A stretch of 64,000 nt of DNA from contig CAVYPX010000017.1 of assembly GCA_963770485.1 (NCBI GenBank), forward strand, positions 62,001-126,000, written 5' to 3'. Position numbers and translations under genes: made by a program. Origin of the DNA: CAVVEC01 sp963770485 (GTDB taxonomy: Bacteria > Acidobacteriota > Terriglobia > Terriglobales > Acidobacteriaceae). The notes below the pieces were generated by a model, which worked only from the letters and a program-made list of their open reading frames with translations, was not told the DNA's origin and ran no database searches. This document shows, in pieces, positions 34,907-43,104 of this stretch; within the stretch, counting starts at the first letter, position 1, and every line of letters starts with the position of its first letter.

Positions 34907-36853
34907 TTACGCCGTGCGGGGTTCGTTTCGCCGCCCAGTACCCGGTAAACAGCGCAGCGACTCCTTCAAATCCAGATTTCGAATCAGCCGGTGCAAATAG
35001 TTCACGTGCACCCCCAGTGCGCGCGCCGCTTCCGTGTAATTCCCCTTGGTTTCCTCAAGAGCGTTGAGGATCAGTTGTCTCTTCAATTCCTTGACTTCGG
35101 CGTGATACTTTGCGCCGCCTGCCCCAGCCGGCAAACTCTTCTCCAGAATGGATTCCGGCAGATCCTCCGAACGAATTACATCGGACTGAGTCAGCACCAG
35201 CGCCCGCTCGATGGCATTTTCCAGTTCGCGCACATTTCCGGGCCAGTCATAGTGCTCCAGGCATGCCATCGCTTCGGGAGAAATCTTCTTGATTTTCGTA
35301 TTGCACTTTTTGCTGTACTTGGCGACAAAGTAATCAGCCAGCATCGCGATATCCTCGTGACGCTCACGCAATGGGGGCAGGACAATGGAAAGCACATTCA
35401 GCCGATAGAACAAATCCTTGCGGAACGTTCCAGCCCTGATCGCTTCTTCGAGATCCTTATTGCTGGCTGCGATCAGACGTATGTCCACGGGAATCGGCCG
35501 GGTTCCTCCGACCCGCTCGAACTCACGTTCCTGCAGAACTCGCAACAGCTTCACCTGCAGCGCGGGCGCGAGTTCTCCGATTTCGTCCAGGAAGACGACG
35601 CCGCCGTTGGCCATCTCTAACCGGCCTTTCTTTTGCGCAACCGCGCTGGTGAATGCGCCCCTCTCGTGGCCAAACAACTCGGTTTCCAGCAGCCCTTCTG
35701 GAATGGCGGCGCAGTTAATCGCTACGAAGGGCTTGCCCGAGCGCGGACTGTTGCGGTGGATGGCCCGGGCCGCTAATTCTTTTCCGGTTCCACTCTCACC
35801 CTGGAGCAGCACGGTCGAGTCGGTGGGCGCCACTCGCGCCAGGAACTGATACACCTGCTTCATGCGGGCGCTTTCCCCGACAAGGTTGTGCTCCAGATTG
35901 ATTTCCGTGGAAAGCCGCAGGTTCTCCTGCTCAAGCCGTTGCAGCCGGCACGCGTTCTCCAAGGCTACAGCCGAAGTGCCGGCCATGGCCGCGACCAGCT
36001 GCAAATGATCCTGGTCGAAGCGATCGTTTGCATCGGTTGTGTCGAGATAAATGCAGCCGGTCACCTTTTGGAACATGGTGAGCGGGACGCACAAGAGCGA
36101 GCGGATGTTGGAGCTCACCAAACTTTCCACTTCCGCCAGATCGCCGGAGCTGGGGACGTCGGCCCCCAGAATCGCCATGCCCTGCTCCAGCACCTGCCGG
36201 GTAATGGTGCGGCTGACGCGTACCACTTGTGCGGTCTTGATCCGCCGGTGCCGCGCGAACACCGACCCGAAATGCTCGCCCCCTTCACCATCCAAAAGGA
36301 TTGCGCCCCGCTCGGCTGGGATGGCCTCAAAAATCAGATCGAGGATTTGCGCCTGTAGCTCGTCGAGACCACGTATGGAATGCACCACTTGGCTGATCTT
36401 CAGCAGGGCATTCAAATTTCTCACTACTCGGGAACTGGCCGGAAGCTCTTTAAGAATCAAGTCCGGGTGCAGGTAGAGCACATCCCGAGGGCGGAGCTGG
36501 GCGGTCGCTTGGACTAATCCATCCTCGAACTCGACGCGTCCGCCCGCCGGCTCTTCGGTGTCTTCTTTCAGCAAGACTACAAAAATTGAATCTCCTGCCG
36601 AAATCTGGTCGCCGTGGTGCAGCCGCGCCTCCTTAACCGACACGCCATTCACGAAGGTGCCATTGCGGCTCTCCAGATCTCGAATGTCGTAACCGTTCTT
36701 GTTCCAGTTCAGGACGCAATGGCGCCGCGAAAGAGAAGGGTCGCTGATGGCAAGCAGGTTTGAGGGATCGCGTCCGATCTGGACTTCGCCGCTGGGCAAA
36801 GCGAAGCTCGAATCCTTCAAGGGTCCGGCAACGATCTGAAGCCTTGCGTTCAC
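34907..36853 (-). CDS. FHA-GAF-AAA-Fis sigma-54 type regulator with GAFTSA loop
   Basis: The 648-aa product has an N-terminal FHA domain (VQIGRDPSNLLAISDPSLSRRHCVLN; ESRNGTFVNG, about 25-75) that binds phosphothreonine. A GAF domain (about 150-310) follows, then an AAA+ domain with Walker A GESGTGKE and Walker B VVFLDEIGEL, and a Fis-type helix-turn-helix at the end (NYTEAARALGVHVNYLHRLIRNL). The sigma-54-contacting loop reads GAFTSA instead of GAFTGA. Lacking a receiver domain, it probably responds to Ser/Thr kinase signalling. The GTG start at 36853 overlaps nothing; two GCGACTATCC direct repeats lie upstream. Confidence 0.92.
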   Translation of the reverse strand: MNARLQIVAGPLKDSSFALPSGEVQIGRDPSNLLAISDPSLSRRHCVLNWNKNGYDIRDLESRNGTFVNGVSVKEARLHHGDQISAGDSIFVVLLKEDTEEPAGGRVEFEDGLVQATAQLRPRDVLYLHPDLILKELPASSRVVRNLNALLKISQVVHSIRGLDELQAQILDLIFEAIPAERGAILLDGEGGEHFGSVFARHRRIKTAQVVRVSRTITRQVLEQGMAILGADVPSSGDLAEVESLVSSNIRSLLCVPLTMFQKVTGCIYLDTTDANDRFDQDHLQLVAAMAGTSAVALENACRLQRLEQENLRLSTEINLEHNLVGESARMKQVYQFLARVAPTDSTVLLQGESGTGKELAARAIHRNSPRSGKPFVAINCAAIPEGLLETELFGHERGAFTSAVAQKKGRLEMANGGVVFLDEIGELAPALQVKLLRVLQEREFERVGGTRPIPVDIRLIAASNKDLEEAIRAGTFRKDLFYRLNVLSIVLPPLRERHEDIAMLADYFVAKYSKKCNTKIKKISPEAMACLEHYDWPGNVRELENAIERALVLTQSDVIRSEDLPESILEKSLPAGAGGAKYHAEVKELKRQLILNALEETKGNYTEAARALGVHVNYLHRLIRNLDLKESLRCLPGTGRRNEPRTA

Positions 36854-36922
36854 TTCATTCTTCCACTGCAGACCTCTCTAACACACTTTTTGCCGATTTG
36901 CACAAATATGTGATTGCGTTCC

Positions 36923-36964
36923 ACTATCCGAAGGGATAGTCGCCCTATCTGTTCGGATAGTCGC
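36923..36964. promoter_or_regulatory. Operator-like direct and inverted repeats
   Basis: GGATAGTCGC occurs at 36934-36943 and 36955-36964, 21 bp apart (two helical turns). Each is preceded by an inverted CTATC half (ACTATCC at 36923-36929 and CTATC at 36945-36949). The site lies about 70-110 bp upstream of the FHA regulator start and upstream of the candidate sRNA. It may bind the Fis domain of the regulator. Confidence 0.5.
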
Positions 36965-37016
36965 GCCGGCTGTAAGAACAAAACCAACGTCCTCACTGAG
37001 AAACGCAACTTCGTCG

Positions 37017-37197
37017 AATCAATAGGTTAGAGAGGACTCGAGGTGCGGCGTGCCGTGCCGGTAATGGTTGCACGCGTGCATTGATGAGCGCGGGTACTGG
37101 CTTGGCAAAAAGCGATGGGGGAAGCGCTTCAAGCAGTCTGGCCAGCTAGTGCCTATCGGGAGCCTGGAGACCCCCTCATCAGGTTCCCGATTTTTTT
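37017..37197 (+). ncRNA. Candidate small RNA ending in an intrinsic terminator
   Basis: There is no convincing ORF between the divergent regulator and the convergent Lhr gene, yet the plus strand ends in a strong terminator (37156-37197). Upstream are a perfect 12-bp palindrome TGCACGCGTGCA (37069-37080), pairable CTGGC/GCCAG segments and an AAGCG-ATGGGGG-AAGCGCTT stem-loop. The 5' end is not defined; it is placed after the operator repeats. It matches no RNA family that I can recall in full (Acido-1-type motifs should be tested). Confidence 0.45.
37156..37197 (+). terminator. Rho-independent terminator, plus strand
   Basis: TCGGGAGCCTG pairs with CAGGTTCCCGA (11 bp, one G-T), followed directly by seven T. 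The orientation is plus, so it does not serve Lhr, which ends here from the other side. This implies a plus-strand transcript without a protein gene. Confidence 0.85.
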
Positions 37198-37226
37198 GGA
37201 TCGGATTTCGAGCGGTTTGGGCTCTC

Positions 37227-40200
37227 TTACCCGGTAGCGGTTGCCAGCGGCGGCGATAGTCGAGCCTCTTCATTCGGCACGGCTACCCCGTCGCGGAAGC
37301 TTACGGTTCGTCCCGAGATCGCCGGCACGCGTTCCCCGGGAACCAGAATGCCGGCCAAATTCAGCGGATCGGCGGCGGACAGCGTGAGGGCTTCCCCGGT
37401 CGGCGGCAACTTCCGCGTGGCTCGCAAGGACTCAACCGCAACCGGCAAGGCGAACTGTTCGCCCAGGAATCCATCGACGAAGCGCCCGCCGCGAATTTCG
37501 CCGCGATCTTCCAGCCGCCGAAACGCCATCTGCAGCTCACGCCACTTCGGCAGATTGGTCTCTCGCGCCAGCACGTCGCGGAAAACAATTCCATAACGCT
37601 TCAGCAGCATCCAGCACGTGGCCTCAACCGCACGGTTGCGCTCGACAGCCTGGTCGGTGTAGAGCAGAGCCCAGCGGCCGGAACTGTGCCGCGGGCGTGC
37701 GCTGCGGCCGCTGCCTTGTCCCGCGCGCCGTTTGGGATCGATCAGGGAGCGCAGGTTATCGAAGCCGTCGGCTGTAACTACCCCGGCGGCGACCAACTCC
37801 CATAACGCGGTTTCCACTTCCGCCTTAAGCTTGCCTGTGCCTCGCACAATGTCCGCAAAGAACGACGCCCCGCGCTGGCGCAGGAATTCCATCACCTGGC
37901 GTGCGCCCTCACTCAGGCCGCGGGCATCGGGCTGCTCTCCAACGGAATTGTGCGGAGACATCCAGTCGGCTTCTTCGCGTACGAAAAAGGTTATCGGAGC
38001 CACGCTGGTGGGAATCACTCGCCGCTTGCTCTGGGCGAATCCCGATTTCTGCGTCCCCGGGGCACCCGCGTTTGGTGCGCTGGGATAGTCCAGTGTCGCG
38101 GGATGCGGGGACAAACGCCCCCAGCCCACGGCGCCGGTCAGGCAGAGCTGGTCGAGCCACTTGGGATCGTAGTCTGTGATGCGCCGGGCCAGAATCTGCC
38201 GCTCCCAGGCGTTGGCCGGAATTTCAAATCCCTGGAGCTGCCGCAGTACTTCCAGGGTGGCACGTTCCCCCTGAACCTGCGTTCCCGGCGCCATGTGCTG
38301 CCAGCGCAACAGCCAGCGCATAAATTGTGCGGCGGTGACCGGTTCGATCTGCTTGCGCAGCGTGGCCACTGTCAGGCGATGGATCCGCGCCAGCAGCCGC
38401 CGCTCGCACCATTCGTTTTGGCCTTGTGGCCCCCCCGCCCGCGTGCTCGTGCCCGTGAAGTTGCCTCTCAGCACCGCTCCGCTCGCTTCCATGCGCAGCA
38501 GCGCTTTTTCGACCTCCGAGGCCGGCAGCCCGAGCAGTACTTCGAACTGGTTCGCCGTTACCGGCCCCAGGTGCTGCATCCAGCCAGTAACCAGCGCCAG
38601 TAGAGCATCATCGCGAGAGGGAAATGTGCTTTCCACATCAGCCGGGGCTGGTTCGAATGTCGCGTTCGGGAACAGCAAAGAAAATGTCTTGGCCCGCTCC
38701 ACCGCGACCCAGTACTGTCTGCAGTTGTTGACAGCCTTGGTCGCTCGACCGTGTCCAATCAATTGCTGGAAATAGGCATCCCATCGATTATTCCCGCTCT
38801 CCACCATGTAACCACGGACGCCCTCGGGAGCCTGCCCTGAATGCAGTTGAAGGGGGTGGGCGAGAGCAAGCTCGCCAGAACCCGCTGCGGAGCTTTGCTC
38901 CGCCGGACGGACGAGGGCGTCCGTCCCTACATGGTCCGAAGGCAAGGCAATCAACGTGTGCAGCACGTCATGCAATTCGTCCGCATCGCGCACATCGGGC
39001 CAGGCCTCTTCCCGCACTTGCGCAATCGCTGCGGGATCAAGCTTCCCGACCTCCTCCAGCACCGACTCCGGCAGAATTCGCCGCATCTCCACGGCCCGCG
39101 CTCGCCGTTCTTCAAGCGGCGCGTCGTCCAGATAGGCATACGGATTCGCATTCAAAATCTCATGCGAGAACTGCGATGGCACAGGTGTATCCACCGCCAC
39201 GCAGCGGATGCGGCCGTCTGCCATCGCGCGCAACAGATTCTTTAGCCCGTCCAGATCCATCGCCTCGGTGAGCATGTCTTTCATCACTTCATTCACCAGC
39301 GGATGGTCGGGAATCTGGATGTCGCCCTCGATGTTTTCCTGGCAAGCCGCTACGTCGGGGAATACCGACGCCAGCAGATCGTCCGAACGCATGCGCTGGA
39401 TCTGCGGCGGAACTTTCTTGCCGCCTTGAAACCGAAGCAATGCCAGGGCGCGGTTGGCGTCCCAGCGCCAGCGCGTTCCGAAGAGAGGTGAGGCCAGCGC
39501 GGCCTGCTCCAGGATGGGTTGAACGGTGTCAGCATTCAGAAAATGAAAAACGTCAGCCAGCGGGAAACTGTGTTGCTCGGCCAGCGCGATGTTCAAACCG
39601 TTGTCGGTAGCCGCGGCTTGCAGTTCAAAATTAAAACTGCGGCAAAAGCGCTTGCGCAACGCCAGTCCCCAGGCTTTGTTGATGCGCCCGCCGAAGGGGG
39701 CATGAATGACCAGTTGCATTCCGCCGCCTTCGTCAAAGAAACGTTCGGCGATTACGGTGTCTTGCGTAGGTACCGTACCCAGCACGACCCGTCCCTGCAC
39801 GATGTATTCGATGGCTTGCTCAGCGCCGGAATCGTCCAGCCCGCACTCCGCTTTCAACCAGGCGACTGCTTTTGCAACCTCCGGCTGGCTCGGTGACATG
39901 CCAATCGTCGAAATGTTCGGCAGCATGTCGCTGATCTGTTTCCGCAGTTCGGCAACGTGCAGGGACAGTTCCTCGGTTCGCGCCGGAGCTTCGCCGCGCC
40001 AGAAAGGAATGCCGGGGGGCGCGCCGTGCGCATCTTCCACCAGCAGCCTGCCTGATTTACCCTCCACCCGGCGAATGCGCCAGGAACTGTTGCCCAGTAG
40101 CATCACCTCGCCGGCCATGCTCTCGACCGCGAAATCTTCGTCCACCGTTCCAACCACAATCCCTTCCGGCTCGGCAACCACGTTAAACAGCGCCGTTTCC

Positions 40201-42026
40201 GGGATTGCTCCGCCGCTGGTGATCGCCGCCAATCGGGCTCCGCGCCGCGCCCGCAGTCGGTGATTGATGCGATCACGATGGATGTACGCGCCGTAGCGTC
40301 CTCGTCGCGCTGCAATGCCCTCGGACAGCATTTCGAGAATTGCTTCGTAGGTCTGCCGCGAAAGATTGCGGTAAGGATAGGCCCGTTTCACCAACTCAAA
40401 TAGTTCGTCTTCGTCCCAGCCGGGATCGTGTGGAGCGAGCGCCCCCGACCGCGTGTCGGCATCTGGTAGTACTTCTTCAGTTGTAGTCCTAGCAAGAGCT
40501 TCGCTACCGTCAGACGCGGACAAGAATGTCCGTGCCACACGACTACCGCCAGCCGCGCAGATGGCGACGATCTGTTGCGCCAGAATGTCCAGCGGTGCGT
40601 CGGGAATCATTAGGCGGTCGAGATCGCCGTGCCGGATCGCGCGCACCAGCGCCGCACATTCCTGAAGTTCGTCGCGCGTGGTTACGAAAAATCGTCCTTT
40701 CGGAACTGCGCCCCGCCAGTGGCCGGAGCGTCCCACCCGTTGCAGCGCCACGGCAATGGCTCGTGGGGAGCTGATCTGCACGACCAGATCCACGGTGCCG
40801 ATATCAATTCCCAACTCTAGCGAGGCCGTTGCCACCAGAACCTTGACCTGTCCTTCCTTGAGCTTTTGCTCCGCGTTCAGCCGCAGCTTACGCGACAGAC
40901 TGCCGTGATGCGCGGCAACGTTGTCCGGCCCGAGCCTTTCCGCCAGATGGTGCGATACGCGCTCGGCCAACCGCCGGGTATTCACAAAAACTAGCGTGGA
41001 GCGATGTTGCTCGACCAGTTCCACCAGACGGGTGTAGATCTCATCCCACATCTCATTGGTCGCGATGGGACCGAGTTGGCTGGCAGGCACCTCCACGGCA
41101 AGATCTAATTGCCGCTTGTGTCCGATGTTGACGATCACTGGAGCCGGTCGACTGTTTCCGGTCAGGAAGCGAGCCACTTCCTCGATCGGCTTCTGGGTAG
41201 CCGAAAGGCCGATGCGCACGAGTGGCGAAGCCACGGAAGGGAAGGGCACGATTTCAGAAGCCTGCAGTGAGCCAAGCCGAAGAGTGCCACCCGCCATTTC
41301 CATTTCCCTTGTCATTCCGAGGAGCGATAGCGACGAGGAATCTGCTGTTCCCTCGCTGCCGGCAAACTGCAGATCCCTCGCTTCGCTCGGGATGACAACA
41401 GGGGGAGACGGCTTTCTCAGTCGCAGCGTCTCCTGTCGCAGTGCCTCTAGCCTTTCCAATGACAATGTCAAATGCGCCCCGCGCTTGTCGTCCGCGACTG
41501 CGTGAATTTCGTCGACGATCACCGTCTCCACATCGCGCAGAATCGCCCGGCTCTTCTCTGCAGTTAGCAGGATGTAAAGCGACTCCGGCGTGGTGACCAG
41601 AATATGCGGAGGGCATTTCAGCATCGCCCGCCGCTCGTGCGCCAGCGTATCGCCGGTACGGACCGCAGTGCGAATCTGCGGCATCAGCAGGCCGCGCTCG
41701 CCAGCCATCTGCAGAATCTCGCCCAGCGGCACTTCGAGGTTCTTCTGAATGTCGTTGCCCAGCGCCTTCAGCGGCGAGACGTAAAGAACTTCGGTTCGAT
41801 CCTGGAGATCGCCGGCCAGCGCCTTCCTCACCAGCCGGTCAATGCAGGCGAGAAAAGCCGCGAGCGTTTTGCCGGAGCCGGTAGGCGCGGAGATCAGTGT
41901 AGTTCGACCGGCCAGAATATGCGGCCATCCCTGCTCTTGCGGCTCGGTGGGTGTCCTGAAGCGTTGGACAAACCAATCCCTTACGAGAGGGTGTGCCCAG
42001 GCGAGTGAGGCAGGGAAGGATGACAT
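37227..42026 (-). CDS. lhr: Lhr-type large DEAD/DEAH helicase
   Basis: The product is ~1599 aa from the ATG at 42026 (MSSFPASLAWAHPL; a 12-residue in-frame extension is less likely). The SF2 helicase core has Walker A ISAPTGSGKTLAAF, VDEIHAVADDKRGAHL (DExH), GLSATQKPIEEVARFL and QRVGRSGHWRG. A winged-helix and the Lhr core domains follow, and a long C-terminal domain matches full-length Lhr (about 1500 aa). Lhr acts in DNA repair. Three in-frame insertions correspond to palindromic repeats (about 41308-41398, 40440-40550 and 38820-38945), so the protein is longer than usual. Confidence 0.93.
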   Translation of the reverse strand: MSSFPASLAWAHPLVRDWFVQRFRTPTEPQEQGWPHILAGRTTLISAPTGSGKTLAAFLACIDRLVRKALAGDLQDRTEVLYVSPLKALGNDIQKNLEVPLGEILQMAGERGLLMPQIRTAVRTGDTLAHERRAMLKCPPHILVTTPESLYILLTAEKSRAILRDVETVIVDEIHAVADDKRGAHLTLSLERLEALRQETLRLRKPSPPVVIPSEARDLQFAGSEGTADSSSLSLLGMTREMEMAGGTLRLGSLQASEIVPFPSVASPLVRIGLSATQKPIEEVARFLTGNSRPAPVIVNIGHKRQLDLAVEVPASQLGPIATNEMWDEIYTRLVELVEQHRSTLVFVNTRRLAERVSHHLAERLGPDNVAAHHGSLSRKLRLNAEQKLKEGQVKVLVATASLELGIDIGTVDLVVQISSPRAIAVALQRVGRSGHWRGAVPKGRFFVTTRDELQECAALVRAIRHGDLDRLMIPDAPLDILAQQIVAICAAGGSRVARTFLSASDGSEALARTTTEEVLPDADTRSGALAPHDPGWDEDELFELVKRAYPYRNLSRQTYEAILEMLSEGIAARRGRYGAYIHRDRINHRLRARRGARLAAITSGGAIPETALFNVVAEPEGIVVGTVDEDFAVESMAGEVMLLGNSSWRIRRVEGKSGRLLVEDAHGAPPGIPFWRGEAPARTEELSLHVAELRKQISDMLPNISTIGMSPSQPEVAKAVAWLKAECGLDDSGAEQAIEYIVQGRVVLGTVPTQDTVIAERFFDEGGGMQLVIHAPFGGRINKAWGLALRKRFCRSFNFELQAAATDNGLNIALAEQHSFPLADVFHFLNADTVQPILEQAALASPLFGTRWRWDANRALALLRFQGGKKVPPQIQRMRSDDLLASVFPDVAACQENIEGDIQIPDHPLVNEVMKDMLTEAMDLDGLKNLLRAMADGRIRCVAVDTPVPSQFSHEILNANPYAYLDDAPLEERRARAVEMRRILPESVLEEVGKLDPAAIAQVREEAWPDVRDADELHDVLHTLIALPSDHVGTDALVRPAEQSSAAGSGELALAHPLQLHSGQAPEGVRGYMVESGNNRWDAYFQQLIGHGRATKAVNNCRQYWVAVERAKTFSLLFPNATFEPAPADVESTFPSRDDALLALVTGWMQHLGPVTANQFEVLLGLPASEVEKALLRMEASGAVLRGNFTGTSTRAGGPQGQNEWCERRLLARIHRLTVATLRKQIEPVTAAQFMRWLLRWQHMAPGTQVQGERATLEVLRQLQGFEIPANAWERQILARRITDYDPKWLDQLCLTGAVGWGRLSPHPATLDYPSAPNAGAPGTQKSGFAQSKRRVIPTSVAPITFFVREEADWMSPHNSVGEQPDARGLSEGARQVMEFLRQRGASFFADIVRGTGKLKAEVETALWELVAAGVVTADGFDNLRSLIDPKRRAGQGSGRSARPRHSSGRWALLYTDQAVERNRAVEATCWMLLKRYGIVFRDVLARETNLPKWRELQMAFRRLEDRGEIRGGRFVDGFLGEQFALPVAVESLRATRKLPPTGEALTLSAADPLNLAGILVPGERVPAISGRTVSFRDGVAVPNEEARLSPPLATATG
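38884..38934 (+). repeat. Family C repeat inside lhr
   Basis: It begins GCTGCGGAGCTTTGCTCCGC and continues CGGACGGACGAGGGCGTCCG. It matches the intergenic copy at 42978-43027 over its whole length, with few differences. It is translated as a P-E-Q-S-rich stretch of Lhr. Confidence 0.75.
40440..40550. repeat. Probable repeat-derived insertion inside lhr
   Basis: The segment encodes a low-complexity stretch rich in R, T, S, A and D between two conserved helicase blocks. It carries the hairpin CGGACA-AGAA-TGTCCG (40517-40532). No second copy is in the window, so its status as a repeat is inferred from the other two insertions. Confidence 0.45.
41308..41398 (-). repeat. Family B repeat inserted in frame in lhr
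   Basis: This 91-bp copy of the 584-673 element, in opposite orientation, lies between the DExH block and the SAT block. It is translated as VIPSEARDLQFAG...SLLGMTREM. Both terminal inverted repeats (TTGTCATCCCGAGCG and GGAATGACAAG) are preserved, and the reading frame stays open through it. Confidence 0.88.
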
Positions 42027-42111
42027 TGGCGGTATTGTAAACGGAAGCGTAGAGTTTCGCAAAACATTCGCCTATGGAACCTGATAGATCGCGAGGAGGG
42101 TCTGCGATATG

Positions 42112-42140
42112 TTGACGATGAGTAGTATGTATAGTAGTAT
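42112..42140 (+). promoter_or_regulatory. Sigma-70 promoter of the PIN toxin operon
   Basis: TTGACG (42112-42117) and TAGTAT (42135-42140) are spaced by 17 bp within an AGTATG-rich tract. The start point near 42147 supports the downstream ATG at 42178 as the real start. Confidence 0.55.
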
Positions 42141-42177
42141 GAGTATGAATAATATGTTCAGTGGAGGTAATCCCGAA

Positions 42178-42564
42178 ATGGCAAGCGCAAGGGTCTCCGT
42201 TCTTACCAAGCAAGCCATAGTTTCAGCGGCAAAGAACTTTCGATGGAACCGCCAGATGCCAAAGTGGACAGTGATGGTGGACGGGCGGGAACTTCCGGCT
42301 AGGCCGCTTATCCTGGAGGCGGCGGGAGTGCCGCCTAACGATCCTACCAATTCACATCAAGCGGTCGCGATTTTGCAGGATCGAGGATTTGATGTTCGCT
42401 ACGAGGGCAAGATAATTCAGAACGAAGACAGCGCCCAAGTACTGCAGCCCGTCACGGACGAGTTCATTCATAGCCTTCGCGGTTGTTGCAGGGGCAAGGG
42501 ATCAATGCTCGAAGACCGGGAGCGCGAACACAGAATAGAGAAAGATCGGATGGCACGTGAATAA
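42178..42564 (+). CDS. Unrecognised protein paired with a PIN toxin (candidate antitoxin)
   Basis: The 128-aa product starts from the ATG at 42178, which follows GGAGG by 10 nt; upstream in-frame ATGs lie within the promoter and a low-complexity tract. It overlaps the PIN gene by 8 nt, the usual antitoxin-toxin coupling. No AbrB, RHH or Phd motif is seen. The segment WTVMVDGRELPARPLILEAAGV...NSHQAVAILQDRGFDVR resembles small domains found at the N-termini of HNH/McrA-type proteins (inference). The C-terminus is charged (EDREREHRIEKDRMARE), fit to wrap a toxin. Confidence 0.7.
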   Translation: MASARVSVLTKQAIVSAAKNFRWNRQMPKWTVMVDGRELPARPLILEAAGVPPNDPTNSHQAVAILQDRGFDVRYEGKIIQNEDSAQVLQPVTDEFIHSLRGCCRGKGSMLEDREREHRIEKDRMARE

Positions 42565-42967
42565 GACCTATGTGCTCGACGCCAACGCCATCATCCATTT
42601 TGCGGAAGACCAGAGTGGAGCGGAACGCGTGGAACAGCTAGTCAAAGAAGCTGTTCATCAGACCACTCCCTTGCTGATGTCGGTCTTAAATTGGGGAGAG
42701 GTGTTTTATTACGCGTGGCAGCGGCACGGGGAAGAGAAGGCGCGACAGACGATGGGGAATCTGTCGCGCCTCCCACTTGATCTCATCCCGGTCGATCTTC
42801 CTCAAGTCTTGAAAGCGAGCGAAATCAAGGCCGTCCACAAAATACCTTATGTGGACTCTCTTGCTGCCGCCTTGGCCGAAATCCGCCGGGCTGTTCTGGT
42901 CACTTCCGACCGCGACTTTGAGAAGCTGGGCCGACGTATTCCGGTTCTGTGGATTGCGCGAGAGTAA
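42557..42967 (+). CDS. vapC: PIN-domain ribonuclease toxin (VapC-like)
   Basis: The 136-aa product keeps all four acidic PIN positions: Asp8 (YVLDANAII), Glu48 (LNWGEVFYY), Asp100 (IPYVDSLAAALA) and Asp118/Asp120 (VTSDRDFEKL). The GTG start at 42557 overlaps the preceding gene. VapC proteins are Mg-dependent endoribonucleases, often cutting tRNA or rRNA. Immediately after its stop come repeat C and a heptamer array. Confidence 0.88.
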   Translation: MNKTYVLDANAIIHFAEDQSGAERVEQLVKEAVHQTTPLLMSVLNWGEVFYYAWQRHGEEKARQTMGNLSRLPLDLIPVDLPQVLKASEIKAVHKIPYVDSLAAALAEIRRAVLVTSDRDFEKLGRRIPVLWIARE

Positions 42968-42977
42968 AGGACTGAAA

Positions 42978-43027
42978 GCTGCGGAGCTGCTCCGCCGGAC
43001 AGCCGGGGGCGGCCGTCCCCACGCGGG
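42978..43027 (+). repeat. Family C repeat, intergenic copy
   Basis: GCTGCGGAGCTGCTCCGCCG followed by a GGACAGCCGGGGGCGGCCGTCCCC-type palindromic part. It matches the copy embedded in lhr (38884-38934) in the same orientation. Confidence 0.75.
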
Positions 43028-43036
43028 CAGATCCAA

Positions 43037-43085
43037 ATGCTAAAGGCTAAGAGCTAACGGCTGAAAGCTGATAGCTGGCAGCTCC
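43037..43085 (+). repeat. Heptamer array upstream of the kdsC-like gene
   Basis: Seven exact-length units run ATGCTAA, AGGCTAA, GAGCTAA, CGGCTGA, AAGCTGA, TAGCTGG, CAGCTCC. All keep the GCT core at a fixed phase. Confidence 0.8.
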
Positions 43086-43104
43086 AATGCTAGAATCGCC
43101 CTTC

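Noticed and set aside
37040..37110. Sigma-54 promoter for the candidate sRNA
   Set aside because: GG and GC pairs are present but separated by 8 bp rather than the required 10.
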